Shown: positions 1 through 7,231, counted from the first letter of the stretch. The stretch is 10,119 nt of DNA from Discostella pseudostelligera (GCA_036940085.1 JALLBK010000812.1:1-10119); one strand, 5' to 3'. Translations and numbers: made by a program. Notes: generated by a model not told the origin, from the letters alone.

Positions 1-34
1 CATCGCCATCATCGTCATCAAAGTGCACCCAACG

Positions 35-772
35 ATGAGAGTCCTCGCCACTAGCTTCGTCATCCTAGTCAGCGTGCTAGTATCCCTTCCGCATTACGGC
101 AGCTCGTTCGCGCCAACAAACAATGATGCCGCCGCCATGATGTCGGCGTCGGCAACCTCTCGTCTCCGACGGACTACCACCCCACCGCTGCCGACATCGA
201 CTCTCCTACGCGCCGCTGTCGAACTCAAGCCCGAACCAGAGGGGGGTACGGAACTACTCAAGATGTCACTCTCCTCTCTCCCAGGCAGTCGAATGAAAAA
301 TTTAGGCCCCGACGATAACGGCGATGGTGATGAAGATGTCTACAAATTTTGGTTAACGGCCATTGCCGACGGTGCACAAATCAAAAAAGTTCGCGATCAA
401 ACCGAGAAGGAGGCGAGCAAAAAGGCCAACTTTCCCGGATTTCGCAAGGGTCAGGTACCGCCTTGGGCTCAACCTCAAATTACTGGATTTGCGATACAAG
501 AGGCTATTATCAAGACATGTGAAATGTCCTTGGAAGCCTACGGCCTTGAATCACTTCCGGGAAGTGCTGGTGAGGTTACTGTCAATGAAGATATCAAAGA
601 ATTGTGCAAGGGATATAAAATGGGAAGTAGTGTTGCATTTACCGCAACGTACAGGGGGAAATTTGATAAGGCGTTGCGTTCTTCGGAGGCAATGGCGACA
701 GGTGTCGTCGATGTGGAGGCCGTGGTGGCCGAGGATGAGACCAGCATTGATGTTGAGGTTGCGGCTGAGTAG
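35..772 (+). CDS. Plastid-targeted trigger factor ribosome-binding-domain protein (TIG2-like, truncated trigger factor)
   Basis: The 245-residue protein probably binds the plastid ribosome near the peptide exit site and shields nascent chains. Residues 1-24 form a hydrophobic signal peptide ending GSS|FAP (Phe25), the ASAFAP-type cleavage site of diatom plastid preproteins. A Ser/Thr/Arg-rich transit-like stretch follows (about 26-60). Residues about 103-215 resemble the trigger factor N-terminal domain, with the ribosome-contact signature GFRKGQVPP at 135-143. The PPIase and C-terminal chaperone domains of bacterial trigger factor (about 430 residues) are absent, and the protein ends in an acidic tail. 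This matches the short trigger-factor-like class of plants (Arabidopsis TIG2 type) as I recall it. I chose the ATG at 35 because it begins the signal peptide directly; the GTG at 23 is in frame but not a likely eukaryotic start. No in-frame stop lies upstream in the window, so a 5' extension cannot be excluded. The gene converges on the kinase gene. Confidence 0.85.
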   Translation: MRVLATSFVILVSVLVSLPHYGSSFAPTNNDAAAMMSASATSRLRRTTTPPLPTSTLLRAAVELKPEPEGGTELLKMSLSSLPGSRMKNLGPDDNGDGDEDVYKFWLTAIADGAQIKKVRDQTEKEASKKANFPGFRKGQVPPWAQPQITGFAIQEAIIKTCEMSLEAYGLESLPGSAGEVTVNEDIKELCKGYKMGSSVAFTATYRGKFDKALRSSEAMATGVVDVEAVVAEDETSIDVEVAAE

Positions 773-898
773 AAGCAATATCTCGCTCGCTAGCTTATCA
801 ATTCGACGGGGCTTCTTCTGCATTTGACTTATTAGCAGCATGTGGATATGACGATGGTAGACAATATTATCGAGCGTTGCAATCAGCTGATTTATTAT
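773..898. other. Short convergent intergenic spacer (two 3' UTRs)
   Basis: Only 126 bp separate the TAG of the trigger-factor-like gene from the TAA of the kinase gene on the other strand. Both 3' UTRs and polyadenylation sites must lie here or run into the neighbouring gene. It is AT-rich near 885-900 and has no canonical AATAAA on either strand that I could see. Confidence 0.6.
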
Positions 899-3800
899 TT
901 ATCCAGTCTTATTCCTTGTAACCACACCCTTGTCCGCATTATCGGGCATCACACCCTTTTGGTAGCTATTTATCTTCCATATAGGCACCTGCAATGCTTC
1001 TCCTGTAAACGTTGACTTTTGAACAATAGGTCGGAGTCGGTTCAGCTCTTTCACAATTTCATCAAACGTTGGCCGCTCCGAGGGAACTTCTCTCCAGCAT
1101 TTCACCATCACATCATTCCAAGGACAGCCTGGCGGAACTTCCGGTCTCAGGTAATCATTGGCCACCATCGCGATGATTTGTGTGCTCTCGAGTCCTTCGT
1201 AGACTTCTTTCCTCGTTGCGAGCTCCCAAAGAATTATTCCAAATCCGTACACATCGCTGTATTTTGAGCAGCGCGCGTGCTTCAGCACCTCCGGTGCCAT
1301 CCAGCATGCTGTTCCGACTCCATGGGTCATCGTACGTGACCCGGCCAATGTCGCTCGGGCGGAACCCCAATCACCGATCTTGGCATGCATACTTGACTTT
1401 GATTTGGTGCCGCTGCTGCTCGTATGACTGGACGATTCACTCTTCGAATCACTATTCTTTAACTTCAACGATCCGACACTGCCGCTGTCGCTCATGGCAT
1501 CGCTCTTCTTACTACTACCCGACCGTGGTGGCCATCGCAACAGTTTGCTGTCATTGGATTTCTCCTTCGTCGGCTCTGCCTCTGCAAAGGTTTCGTGAAC
1601 AAATATGTTATGGCTTTTCAAATCTCGGTGAATAATTGGTGGATCCTGAGCATGCAAGTATGCCATTCCCTCAGCGACTTGCAATGCTAGACTGAGCCGT
1701 ATCTCCAGTGATAAAACGCGTTCTCTATCGTCAAGCAATTGTCGCAAGCTTCCAAGTGAACACAATTCGCTAACAATCCAAATCGCCTGTGCGGTTAATG
1801 AACAGCCAAAGAGTTGTAGCACATTAGGATGTCGTAATATAGCCATCATTCCGGCCTCCCCAATAATCTCTTCTACAATTGCCTGCTGTTGCCTGGATTT
1901 GCCAGCAACTGCCGCTTGCGCGAATACAAACTCTTTCACAGCCACGCTTGAACTACCCCATTTCGCACTCCACACTCGACCGAAGGTCCCCTCACCAATG
2001 ATGCGATGGAGAATGACTTCTTGCGGATCAATCAATGTGAGGAGGTGTGGGTGTTTCACGAAGCGGTTGCTCATTGCTCGATGATACGCTTCGGCCACAT
2101 TGGTATTTTGCACATGGCTGTACGTCAACGTATCCAATGATATACCCTTCTTATCGGCATCTCTGTCAAATATAGCGGACATGATTGTCTGATTAATACT
2201 TTTGTTGCACATGAGTGCAATGAACATGCCGATCAAAGCACCGAGCGTCACGCAGTAAACAATAATTGTGTATCCGATGACACCCGGCAATTTGGTCCCC
2301 TTGTCCTTCCCGTTCTGGATTTGTGGGTCTAGCTGAGAGATGGCCATAATTGCTCCATGTACACGATCGTTGGCGAGATCAACCGTCACTGGAACAAAGG
2401 TCTTTTGAGTGCAGCCAGTTGTACTCGTGGGTCGACCCTTCGTAGGAGTGCGCGCTGCATCTGTTGTTACATTGCATTTGATCTCAATAGTCTTGTACGA
2501 CCATTTTGAGACGAAATTGTCGCCCCCAATGAACACCGTTCCCACGAAGTCACCGAATCCATTTGAGAGCGTATGTAGAGGTTCATCGTGACCTTCGAAT
2601 CCAGGTAGCCATGACCACACGAACTCGTGATCAGCCACTGCGTTAACTTTTGTTGCGTCTTTCGTTCCGTTAACGCCTACTGATTCTGGTTCACCAGATT
2701 TTGTTGATTCTTCCAAAGCAGCATCCGTGCCGGCATCATCATCGTCATCGTATGAATGCGAGTTGGTGGGTTCTTCAAACACAACTTTTTTGATAGTTGC
2801 CTTGAGAACTGCCACAGTGTACGGGCGAGAGCTATCGCGCCAAGTTGTTCCATTCGTCGTCTTTCCAGCTACCAAGAGTCCATATGGTGTCAGGAGCATA
2901 TTTCCTCCACCGGTGGGTATAACAGAGTGAGCAGGATCAGCGAGACATGTCCAGGAGCCGGTTTTTATTTCATATGCTGCTAGGCCGTGACACTCTTCGT
3001 TGGTGGCAGTTAAGCGCTCAAAAGCTCCCATCACATACAGAACTCCATTCTCTTGGTCAAATTGAACCGCGGTGCCTACACCATCTTGTGTGACGTTCTT
3101 CATAGTGAGTCCGCCTCCTGGATGTGCCACTAAATGACCCGAGTCTTGATCATAGACGGCGAGGCCAGCAGGAATGTTACTACCATCAATAGCATTGAAT
3201 TTCCCTGCCACATGAAGTTGTCTCCTCTCTGAATCCCACGCTAGTGCAAGAATGGTCACCGTACACCAAGAACAGGTTATCTGCCCGACGAATAATGGTA
3301 GCCAAACTTGATCGACTGCGTTGTAATGTGCAATGTTGAAGATTTTCACAAACTCGTGCTTGTTCCCATTCCAAACTTGCGTCTGAAACGATCCCCCCAC
3401 GTACAAATCGTTTGGCCCCGCAATGGCAGCTGACGTTATTTTCATCCCTTTTGATAGAGCAGAGTTGCATAATCCTTCACCGATCTTTGAGAGCTCGGAG
3501 CCATCCCATTTTCCCACCGAGCAGTATGTCGTTTGACTATTTCGATAGGTAGTGTCAAATGCCCCCACGACGATAAGATTGCTCCCGTAATTTTTATCCA
3601 TGACGTGGGGTTGGTCTACTCGCTTTGCGGTTAAATCTTCTGAGCTGTACTCTTTTGCATTGCTATGGGTAACAATTGTGTGATTCGCTAACAATGAATA
3701 CACTTCACCCCCAGAGTATGAATTATACAAGCTCAATTGAATACGCTGACGCAGACTCCACTTCCCCGTCACAAGATTAAGTTGAGCGACATTGCATGCG

Positions 3801-4615
3801 CCGTCTTCCACGGTCATTTTCCCCGCAATGACAAGTTGTGGATCTTTGAGTGGTTCGTCGGCATCGCCATCGTCGGATTGTGGAATTTGCGGAGGCTGGC
3901 TGTTCTCGGTAGATGAATCGTAGACAATCCCCATCGAATCGCTATCGTCTCCATAGACATCGTAAGAAGTTTGAAGTCGTCGGTTATTGTGCTTTGGCAC
4001 ACGATGATGCCAGGAGTTTGAAGCAAGAGCAGATACAGTTCCATTTAGATGGTAGACATGTGGTCCATCGACTTGTTGAGACATTCTGTCCATGGTAGAG
4101 GACTGTCTCCGTTGTCTGCCATTTGTCAAGTAATTTATTATTGTACCGCATCTTGCCACTAGTGAAGATGAATGCTCCGGTGAATGGTGATGTGCATTCA
4201 TTGCTCTGTGTTGCGCCCATCTCACACTACGATCTGGCAGAAAAACTACAAGAGCTGCCGCAACAATGATGAAGGATATTGCAGCCCCAAGAATCACCCC
4301 CCTGACTATTCCATTGCGTATCCGTCGGCGATCAACTATACTGTCTGATTTTGAGACTTTAGATAATGAGAGATGGCTCAAATTGTGATGCTGACATGAT
4401 TGTAGTGATTCATATGACACGCTACCCAATGTTGCCCCAGAGCAAGGGCACGGTAATGGCAGCATTGGTATTGGCTCCCTATCAAACGAAACTATTTCTT
4501 CATCCTGAATCGATACAGACATTTCTTCATTATTTGTTCTCGTGCTATCATGGCTGATTGCGGGCCCATTGCCATTGGCAGTGGCATCATCGATCTCATC
4601 ACCAATGAACCACAT
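899..4615 (-). CDS. Two-pass membrane TKL-type protein kinase with Rax2-like beta-propeller ectodomain
   Basis: This single 1238-residue ORF starts at the first ATG after an in-frame TAG at 4637-4639. Domains in order: cytosolic N-tail; TM1 at about 104-126, preceded by RRRIR; ectodomain at about 127-777; TM2 at about 778-802; juxtamembrane linker; kinase at about 868-1196. The ectodomain has about seven repeats of a strand motif of the form hhVxGxF (near residues 261, 347, 404, 467, 526, 580 and 694), as in Rax2/delta-60/kelch-like propellers, and six N-glycosylation sequons (N191, 311, 507, 588, 649, 715). The kinase has GEGTFGRV (874-881), Lys894, Glu920, HRDLKSHN (996-1003), DWG (1082-1084) in place of DFG, and MAPE (1106-1109). 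All catalytic residues are present, so it is probably active. A Ser/Lys-rich insert of about 65-70 residues sits between the catalytic loop and DWG. Inferred role: receptor-like signalling from the cell surface or an endomembrane; the ligand is unknown. Confidence 0.88.
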   Translation of the reverse strand: MWFIGDEIDDATANGNGPAISHDSTRTNNEEMSVSIQDEEIVSFDREPIPMLPLPCPCSGATLGSVSYESLQSCQHHNLSHLSLSKVSKSDSIVDRRRIRNGIVRGVILGAAISFIIVAAALVVFLPDRSVRWAQHRAMNAHHHSPEHSSSLVARCGTIINYLTNGRQRRQSSTMDRMSQQVDGPHVYHLNGTVSALASNSWHHRVPKHNNRRLQTSYDVYGDDSDSMGIVYDSSTENSQPPQIPQSDDGDADEPLKDPQLVIAGKMTVEDGACNVAQLNLVTGKWSLRQRIQLSLYNSYSGGEVYSLLANHTIVTHSNAKEYSSEDLTAKRVDQPHVMDKNYGSNLIVVGAFDTTYRNSQTTYCSVGKWDGSELSKIGEGLCNSALSKGMKITSAAIAGPNDLYVGGSFQTQVWNGNKHEFVKIFNIAHYNAVDQVWLPLFVGQITCSWCTVTILALAWDSERRQLHVAGKFNAIDGSNIPAGLAVYDQDSGHLVAHPGGGLTMKNVTQDGVGTAVQFDQENGVLYVMGAFERLTATNEECHGLAAYEIKTGSWTCLADPAHSVIPTGGGNMLLTPYGLLVAGKTTNGTTWRDSSRPYTVAVLKATIKKVVFEEPTNSHSYDDDDDAGTDAALEESTKSGEPESVGVNGTKDATKVNAVADHEFVWSWLPGFEGHDEPLHTLSNGFGDFVGTVFIGGDNFVSKWSYKTIEIKCNVTTDAARTPTKGRPTSTTGCTQKTFVPVTVDLANDRVHGAIMAISQLDPQIQNGKDKGTKLPGVIGYTIIVYCVTLGALIGMFIALMCNKSINQTIMSAIFDRDADKKGISLDTLTYSHVQNTNVAEAYHRAMSNRFVKHPHLLTLIDPQEVILHRIIGEGTFGRVWSAKWGSSSVAVKEFVFAQAAVAGKSRQQQAIVEEIIGEAGMMAILRHPNVLQLFGCSLTAQAIWIVSELCSLGSLRQLLDDRERVLSLEIRLSLALQVAEGMAYLHAQDPPIIHRDLKSHNIFVHETFAEAEPTKEKSNDSKLLRWPPRSGSSKKSDAMSDSGSVGSLKLKNSDSKSESSSHTSSSGTKSKSSMHAKIGDWGSARATLAGSRTMTHGVGTACWMAPEVLKHARCSKYSDVYGFGIILWELATRKEVYEGLESTQIIAMVANDYLRPEVPPGCPWNDVMVKCWREVPSERPTFDEIVKELNRLRPIVQKSTFTGEALQVPIWKINSYQKGVMPDNADKGVVTRNKTG
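1028..2014 (-). other. Kinase domain of the receptor-like kinase (TKL-like)
   Basis: This segment encodes residues about 868-1196. The order is glycine loop, VAVKEF lysine, alpha-C glutamate (EAGMMAILRHPNV), HRDLKSHN catalytic loop, DWG, a short activation segment with GTACWMAPEVL, then SDVYGFGIILWEL and CW...RPTFDEI. The last two are typical of the tyrosine-kinase-like (RAF/MLK/plant RLK) branch. HRDLK followed by SHN favours Ser/Thr specificity. Confidence 0.88.
1385..1597 (-). other. Ser/Lys-rich in-frame insert between beta7 and beta8 of the kinase
   Basis: Residues about 1007-1077 separate the catalytic-loop Asn1003 from Asp1082 of DWG by 79 residues, where kinases normally have about 13. 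The insert is rich in Ser, Lys, Asp and Gly, with one Trp-Pro-Pro, and has no stop codon. It could be a disordered phosphorylation or docking loop. An in-frame intron is the alternative: GT and AG dinucleotides exist (for example a GTAAGA on the minus strand near 1518), but the strongly biased composition argues for coding sequence. Confidence 0.7.
2210..2284 (-). other. Second transmembrane segment of the kinase
   Basis: Residues about 778-802 form a continuous hydrophobic stretch (VIGYTIIVYCVTLGALIGMF and onward) between the propeller ectodomain and the cytosolic kinase. Basic and polar residues (KDKGTK, CNKS) flank it. Confidence 0.85.
2486..3838 (-). other. Rax2/delta-60-like propeller ectodomain
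   Basis: Residues about 260-710 contain about seven spaced copies of a hydrophobic strand ending in GxF or GK (VVGAF, YVGGSF, VAGKF, VMGAF and relatives). Several are followed by a turn and then AVYD- or AYE-type strands with W and L residues. This is the blade pattern of Rax2 and other kelch/delta-60 propellers. An acidic DDDDD loop interrupts it at about 623-627, and a CSWC motif lies at 448-451. Confidence 0.6.
4238..4306 (-). other. First transmembrane segment (signal anchor) of the kinase
   Basis: Residues about 104-126 form a long hydrophobic helix (GVILGAAISFIIVAAALVVF). Basic residues 96-105 precede it, which favours a cytosolic N-terminus, though the following segment is also basic. 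Confidence 0.8.
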
Positions 4616-4801
4616 TATTTCAATTTCAAGCGATGGCTATCGTCGTCTGGCACTTAATGATGGTTACTCTCTATGCATTTCATCCACGCCTGTGGTAGGA
4701 TTACGGACAGTCGACAAAGATTAATTAGATATCATGGTGAGAAATTCGGCAATGATGAATGCACATCGATTCAAATTATCATTGGACGACATAACACATG
4801 A

Positions 4802-4807
4802 CACGTG
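4802..4807. promoter_or_regulatory. CACGTG (G-box/E-box) palindrome
   Basis: A perfect CACGTG lies 187 bp upstream of the kinase start codon, preceded by CACATG at 4795-4800. It is the core of bHLH and bZIP G-box sites. A six-base motif can occur by chance, so the regulatory role is inferred from position only. Confidence 0.3.
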
Positions 4808-5129
4808 AACAATGAGGGCAAAGCATAAGTAGTACGGGAGCAAACCCGCACCTCTTTCTCTCTCCGAGCGCTGGATGACATCAAATCGTCGCATTACTTG
4901 TTTGGATAGCCCGCTTCCAGAGGTCGAACTAATTGGTGTGGCCCTACCATATCCTATCAGTGCACCAAGTGATGAAAGGTCTCTCCATCGGTGACGGTGA
5001 CACCAAGAACGACGCGATGTTGATGTTGATGTTGGCGGCGAGCTTGAGCTTTGCTTGGTCCTTGAGCTTTGTTTGCTGTGCTGGCGGCGGCTGGCGAGAA
5101 GAAAGAGCAGACGGCCGGATCGAAAAAGC

Positions 5130-5224
5130 GCGGGAAAAAGAAAAAACAGGCGAAATTTGGCGGGAAGGATGAAATTTTGGCGGGAAGACACTGGTGGCGA
5201 ACCCAGCAAAGAAATTTGGCGGGA
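5130..5224. promoter_or_regulatory. Cluster of E2F-like elements
   Basis: Three near-identical copies of TTTGGCGGGA occur at 5156-5166, 5176-5186 and 5215-5224, each preceded by GAAAT(T). An exact GCGGGAAA (complement of TTTSSCGC) lies at 5130-5137. The triplet matches the E2F/DP consensus WTTSSCSS. The spacings are 20 and 39 bp. The cluster lies about 515-610 bp upstream of the kinase start codon and beyond the eIF4A stop, so the kinase gene is the likely target. Confidence 0.5.
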
Positions 5225-5313
5225 GCATGCCAAATCAATCATACGAGCAATCCTCCGCCGACAACCCACCACTTCTTACTCATCCATAGCTTTGAATGCA
5301 GCGTCGTTTCGCT

Positions 5314-5328
5314 AGAGAGAGAGAGAGA
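5314..5328. repeat. AG dinucleotide microsatellite
   Basis: Seven uninterrupted AG units plus a trailing A lie in the noncoding spacer. No function is implied. Confidence 0.85.
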
Positions 5329-5494
5329 ATACCCTTGTAGGAGTAACTGGTAAGGATCGATTCTATTACATAGAGGACGAGTTCAGAAGACAAACATTAC
5401 AACTCACTAAGGTGCACAAACAAAACTGATTCAACTAGGTAACACGGCAACAGATACGCATTATTTTATGCAAGCACTTTCAGAGGCTGCTTCC

Positions 5495-7162
5495 TTAGAT
5501 TAAATCAGCCACGTTCATGGGCATTTCCGAAATTTCTGTCTGGTAGAACACCTCGATATCACGAAGGTAACGCACATCCGCCTCCGTCACGAAGTTGATA
5601 GCCACACCCTTACGACCAAAACGACCAGATCGACCAATACGATGAATATAGTTCTCTCGATTGGTGGGTAGATCGAAGTTGATCACGAGAGACACCTGCT
5701 GGATATCGATACCACGCGCAAGCAAATCCGTCGTGATGAGGACGCGGGACGAACCAGAACGGAACTCACGCATAATGATGTCACGCTCGCGTTGGTCCAT
5801 GTCACTGTGCATCCACGAGACGGTGAAATCACGCTCTTGCATCTGCTCTTGGAGCCATTCCACCTTGCGGCGAGTGTTACAGTAGATGATGGCCTGAGTG
5901 ATGGTGAGCGTCTCGTACAAATCGCACAAAGTGTCCAGCTTCCACTCCTCCTTTTCTACGGCAACATAGAACTGCTTAATACCCTCAAGAGTAAGCTCAT
6001 CCTTCTTCACAAGGATACGAACGGGATCACGCATGAATTTCTGAGTTACCTCAAGCACATCCAGGGGCATCGTCGCCGAGAAGAGGCAGACCTGGACGGA
6101 TTCGGGGAGGAACTTGAAAATGTCATAAATCTGATCCTTAAATCCGCGAGAGAGCATCTCATCGGCCTCATCCAAAAAGAACTGACGGATGGAGTCCAAC
6201 CTCAAGGCCCGCCTGTTGATCATGTCGTAGACACGTCCGGGAGTACCAACAACGATATGGACACCTCCCTGGAGAGTACGAATGTCATCACGGACGGCAG
6301 TACCACCGACGCAAACATGGACCTGCAGATCCATGTAGTCACTGAGTGCAATGACAACCTTATGAATCTGTTGGGCAAGCTCACGGGTGGGTGCGAGGAT
6401 GAGAGACTGGCATTCACGGAGTTTTGGATCCAGTTTGGCCAGAGTGCCAATGGCAAAGGTGGCGGTTTTTCCCTGTGTGGTTGAAACGAATATGAAGCAA
6501 TGATAAGTGTGATGGAATGATTCAAGAGAGAGATCATGATCAGGATACAATCAATCCATCGGAAAATGACAACACGGAGAAGTAGTAGTGGGGTCAGATT
6601 TCAAGTTTGTGGAATCTTCTCAACATGTCGAGGGTGACTCTTTTCAGACTCGAAAGATGGTGTAAATTTTCAACAGTCGTCATCCCCCTTGTATTCACTC
6701 CCCCCACTCTCCCTCCCCCTAGATACAATGGGTTTCATTCTGTTGCAGCAGGATAAAAATCTCAACTCACCGTTCCAGACTGTGCCTGAGCGATCAAATC
6801 CCTACCCAACATGGTAGGCTTAATCGCCCGTTGCTGAATGGCCGAGGGCTTTTCGAAACCGTACGCATAAATCCCACGCAGCAATTCTTCCGGGATGTCC
6901 ATGGCATCGAACGAATCGATGGCCTCATCCCAGTTCGAGTCGATGTCGGCATCCGCGGTGCCGCCGGGCGGGGCATCGCCCCCAGCGTTGGCCTCCTGTA
7001 GTTGATCACTGTTGATTTGTTTTGAGACATAATATGTGACACATGACATGAGATAGAGAGTGAGTTGAGAACGCATCGTGCGAATCTGAATTACAAAGTA
7101 CAAATGATTTCCAGTTCCAGTAGTATGATCTCGATGGAGTGACATACTGGAATCGAGGTCAT
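5495..7162 (-). CDS. eIF4A: Eukaryotic initiation factor 4A, DEAD-box RNA helicase (three exons)
   Basis: ATP-dependent helicase that unwinds mRNA 5' leaders for cap-dependent initiation. Proposed exons, in order of transcription: 7162-7148, 6995-6771, 6472-5495. They encode 405 residues, the usual eIF4A length, and both introns are GT-AG in phase 0. Motifs: Q motif [10 protein letters not shown] (about 51-60), AQAQSGT|GKT (74-83, split by intron 2), PTRELA (108-113), TPGR (157-160), DEAD (181-184), SAT (212-214), [10 protein letters not shown] (327-336), HRIGRSGR (357-364), C-terminal VADLI. The [14 protein letters not shown]-terminus, [13 protein letters not shown] and [10 protein letters not shown] favour translational eIF4A over exon-junction eIF4A3. 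MHSDM at 301-305 replaces the usual MHGDM. The first exon (MTSIP only) is the weak part: its ATG has a poor context and a short uORF overlaps it. Confidence 0.88.
6473..6770 (-). other. eIF4A intron 2 (splits the Walker A motif)
   Basis: The donor is ACG|GTGAGT at 6770 and the acceptor CCACACAG|GGA at 6473. Removing 298 bp joins SGT to GKT, restoring motif I in phase 0. Read-through would meet a stop after SGTVS. I see nothing else in the intron. Confidence 0.93.
6996..7147 (-). other. eIF4A intron 1 (predicted)
   Basis: The donor is CCA|GTATGT at 7147 and the acceptor CTACAG|GAG at 6996, giving 152 bp. It joins MTSIP to EANAGGD in phase 0. The region between reads as non-eIF4A sequence if retained, and retention from the proposed ATG gives a stop after 23 codons. 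The donor is the best I found on this strand within about 350 bp upstream. Confidence 0.65.
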
Positions 7163-7170
7163 CCAAGCAT
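7159..7170 (-). promoter_or_regulatory. Minimal uORF overlapping the eIF4A start (ATGA overlap)
   Basis: ATG CTT GGA TGA encodes Met-Leu-Gly. Its TGA overlaps the proposed eIF4A ATG by two bases (ATGA). If it lies in the mRNA, ribosomes would reach eIF4A by leaky scanning or by reinitiation. Confidence 0.4.
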
Positions 7171-7201
7171 CCAAGGGGTGGGTAGACTGTGGACGCCAAA
7201 A

Positions 7202-7231
7202 CTATGCGTCGTTGTCAAACCAGCCGGCCAT
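7202..7231 (-). promoter_or_regulatory. Possible nine-codon uORF upstream of eIF4A
   Basis: ATG at 7231 begins MAGWFDNDA followed by TAG. Its context (G at -3 and G at +4) is better than that of the proposed main ATG. Whether it lies in the transcribed leader is unknown. Confidence 0.3.

Larger units (their letters stand above)
4616..5494. other. Intergenic region between kinase 5' end and eIF4A 3' end
   Basis: These 879 bp contain no gene I can support. They must hold the kinase promoter and 5' UTR and the eIF4A 3' UTR, since both genes are on the minus strand. Visible content is a CACGTG box, a GATGTT triplication near 5016-5034, the E2F-like cluster and an AG microsatellite. Open frames of 60-183 codons exist on both strands but lack family resemblance. 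Confidence 0.6.

Noticed and set aside
363..827. 154-codon plus-strand Arg-rich ORF
   Set aside because: It is a frame-shifted shadow of the trigger-factor-like gene.
4933..5172. Plus-strand ORF with a signal-peptide-like MLMLMLAASLSFAW stretch
   Set aside because: The hydrophobic run arises from a GATGTT triplication and GAGCTT repeats. The frame starts without ATG at 4933 and ends abruptly in the E2F-like repeats.
4721..5272. 183-codon minus-strand ORF upstream of the kinase
   Set aside because: It has Ser/Arg-rich, low-information sequence with no recognisable motif. It overlaps the E2F-like cluster and other ORFs on both strands, so it is more likely chance in a promoter region.
6762..7199. 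Continuous minus-strand ORF taken as the eIF4A N-terminus
   Set aside because: It begins at TTG and its first 70 residues do not resemble eIF4A. GT-AG sites at 7147 and 6996 explain it as exon 2 plus intron 1.
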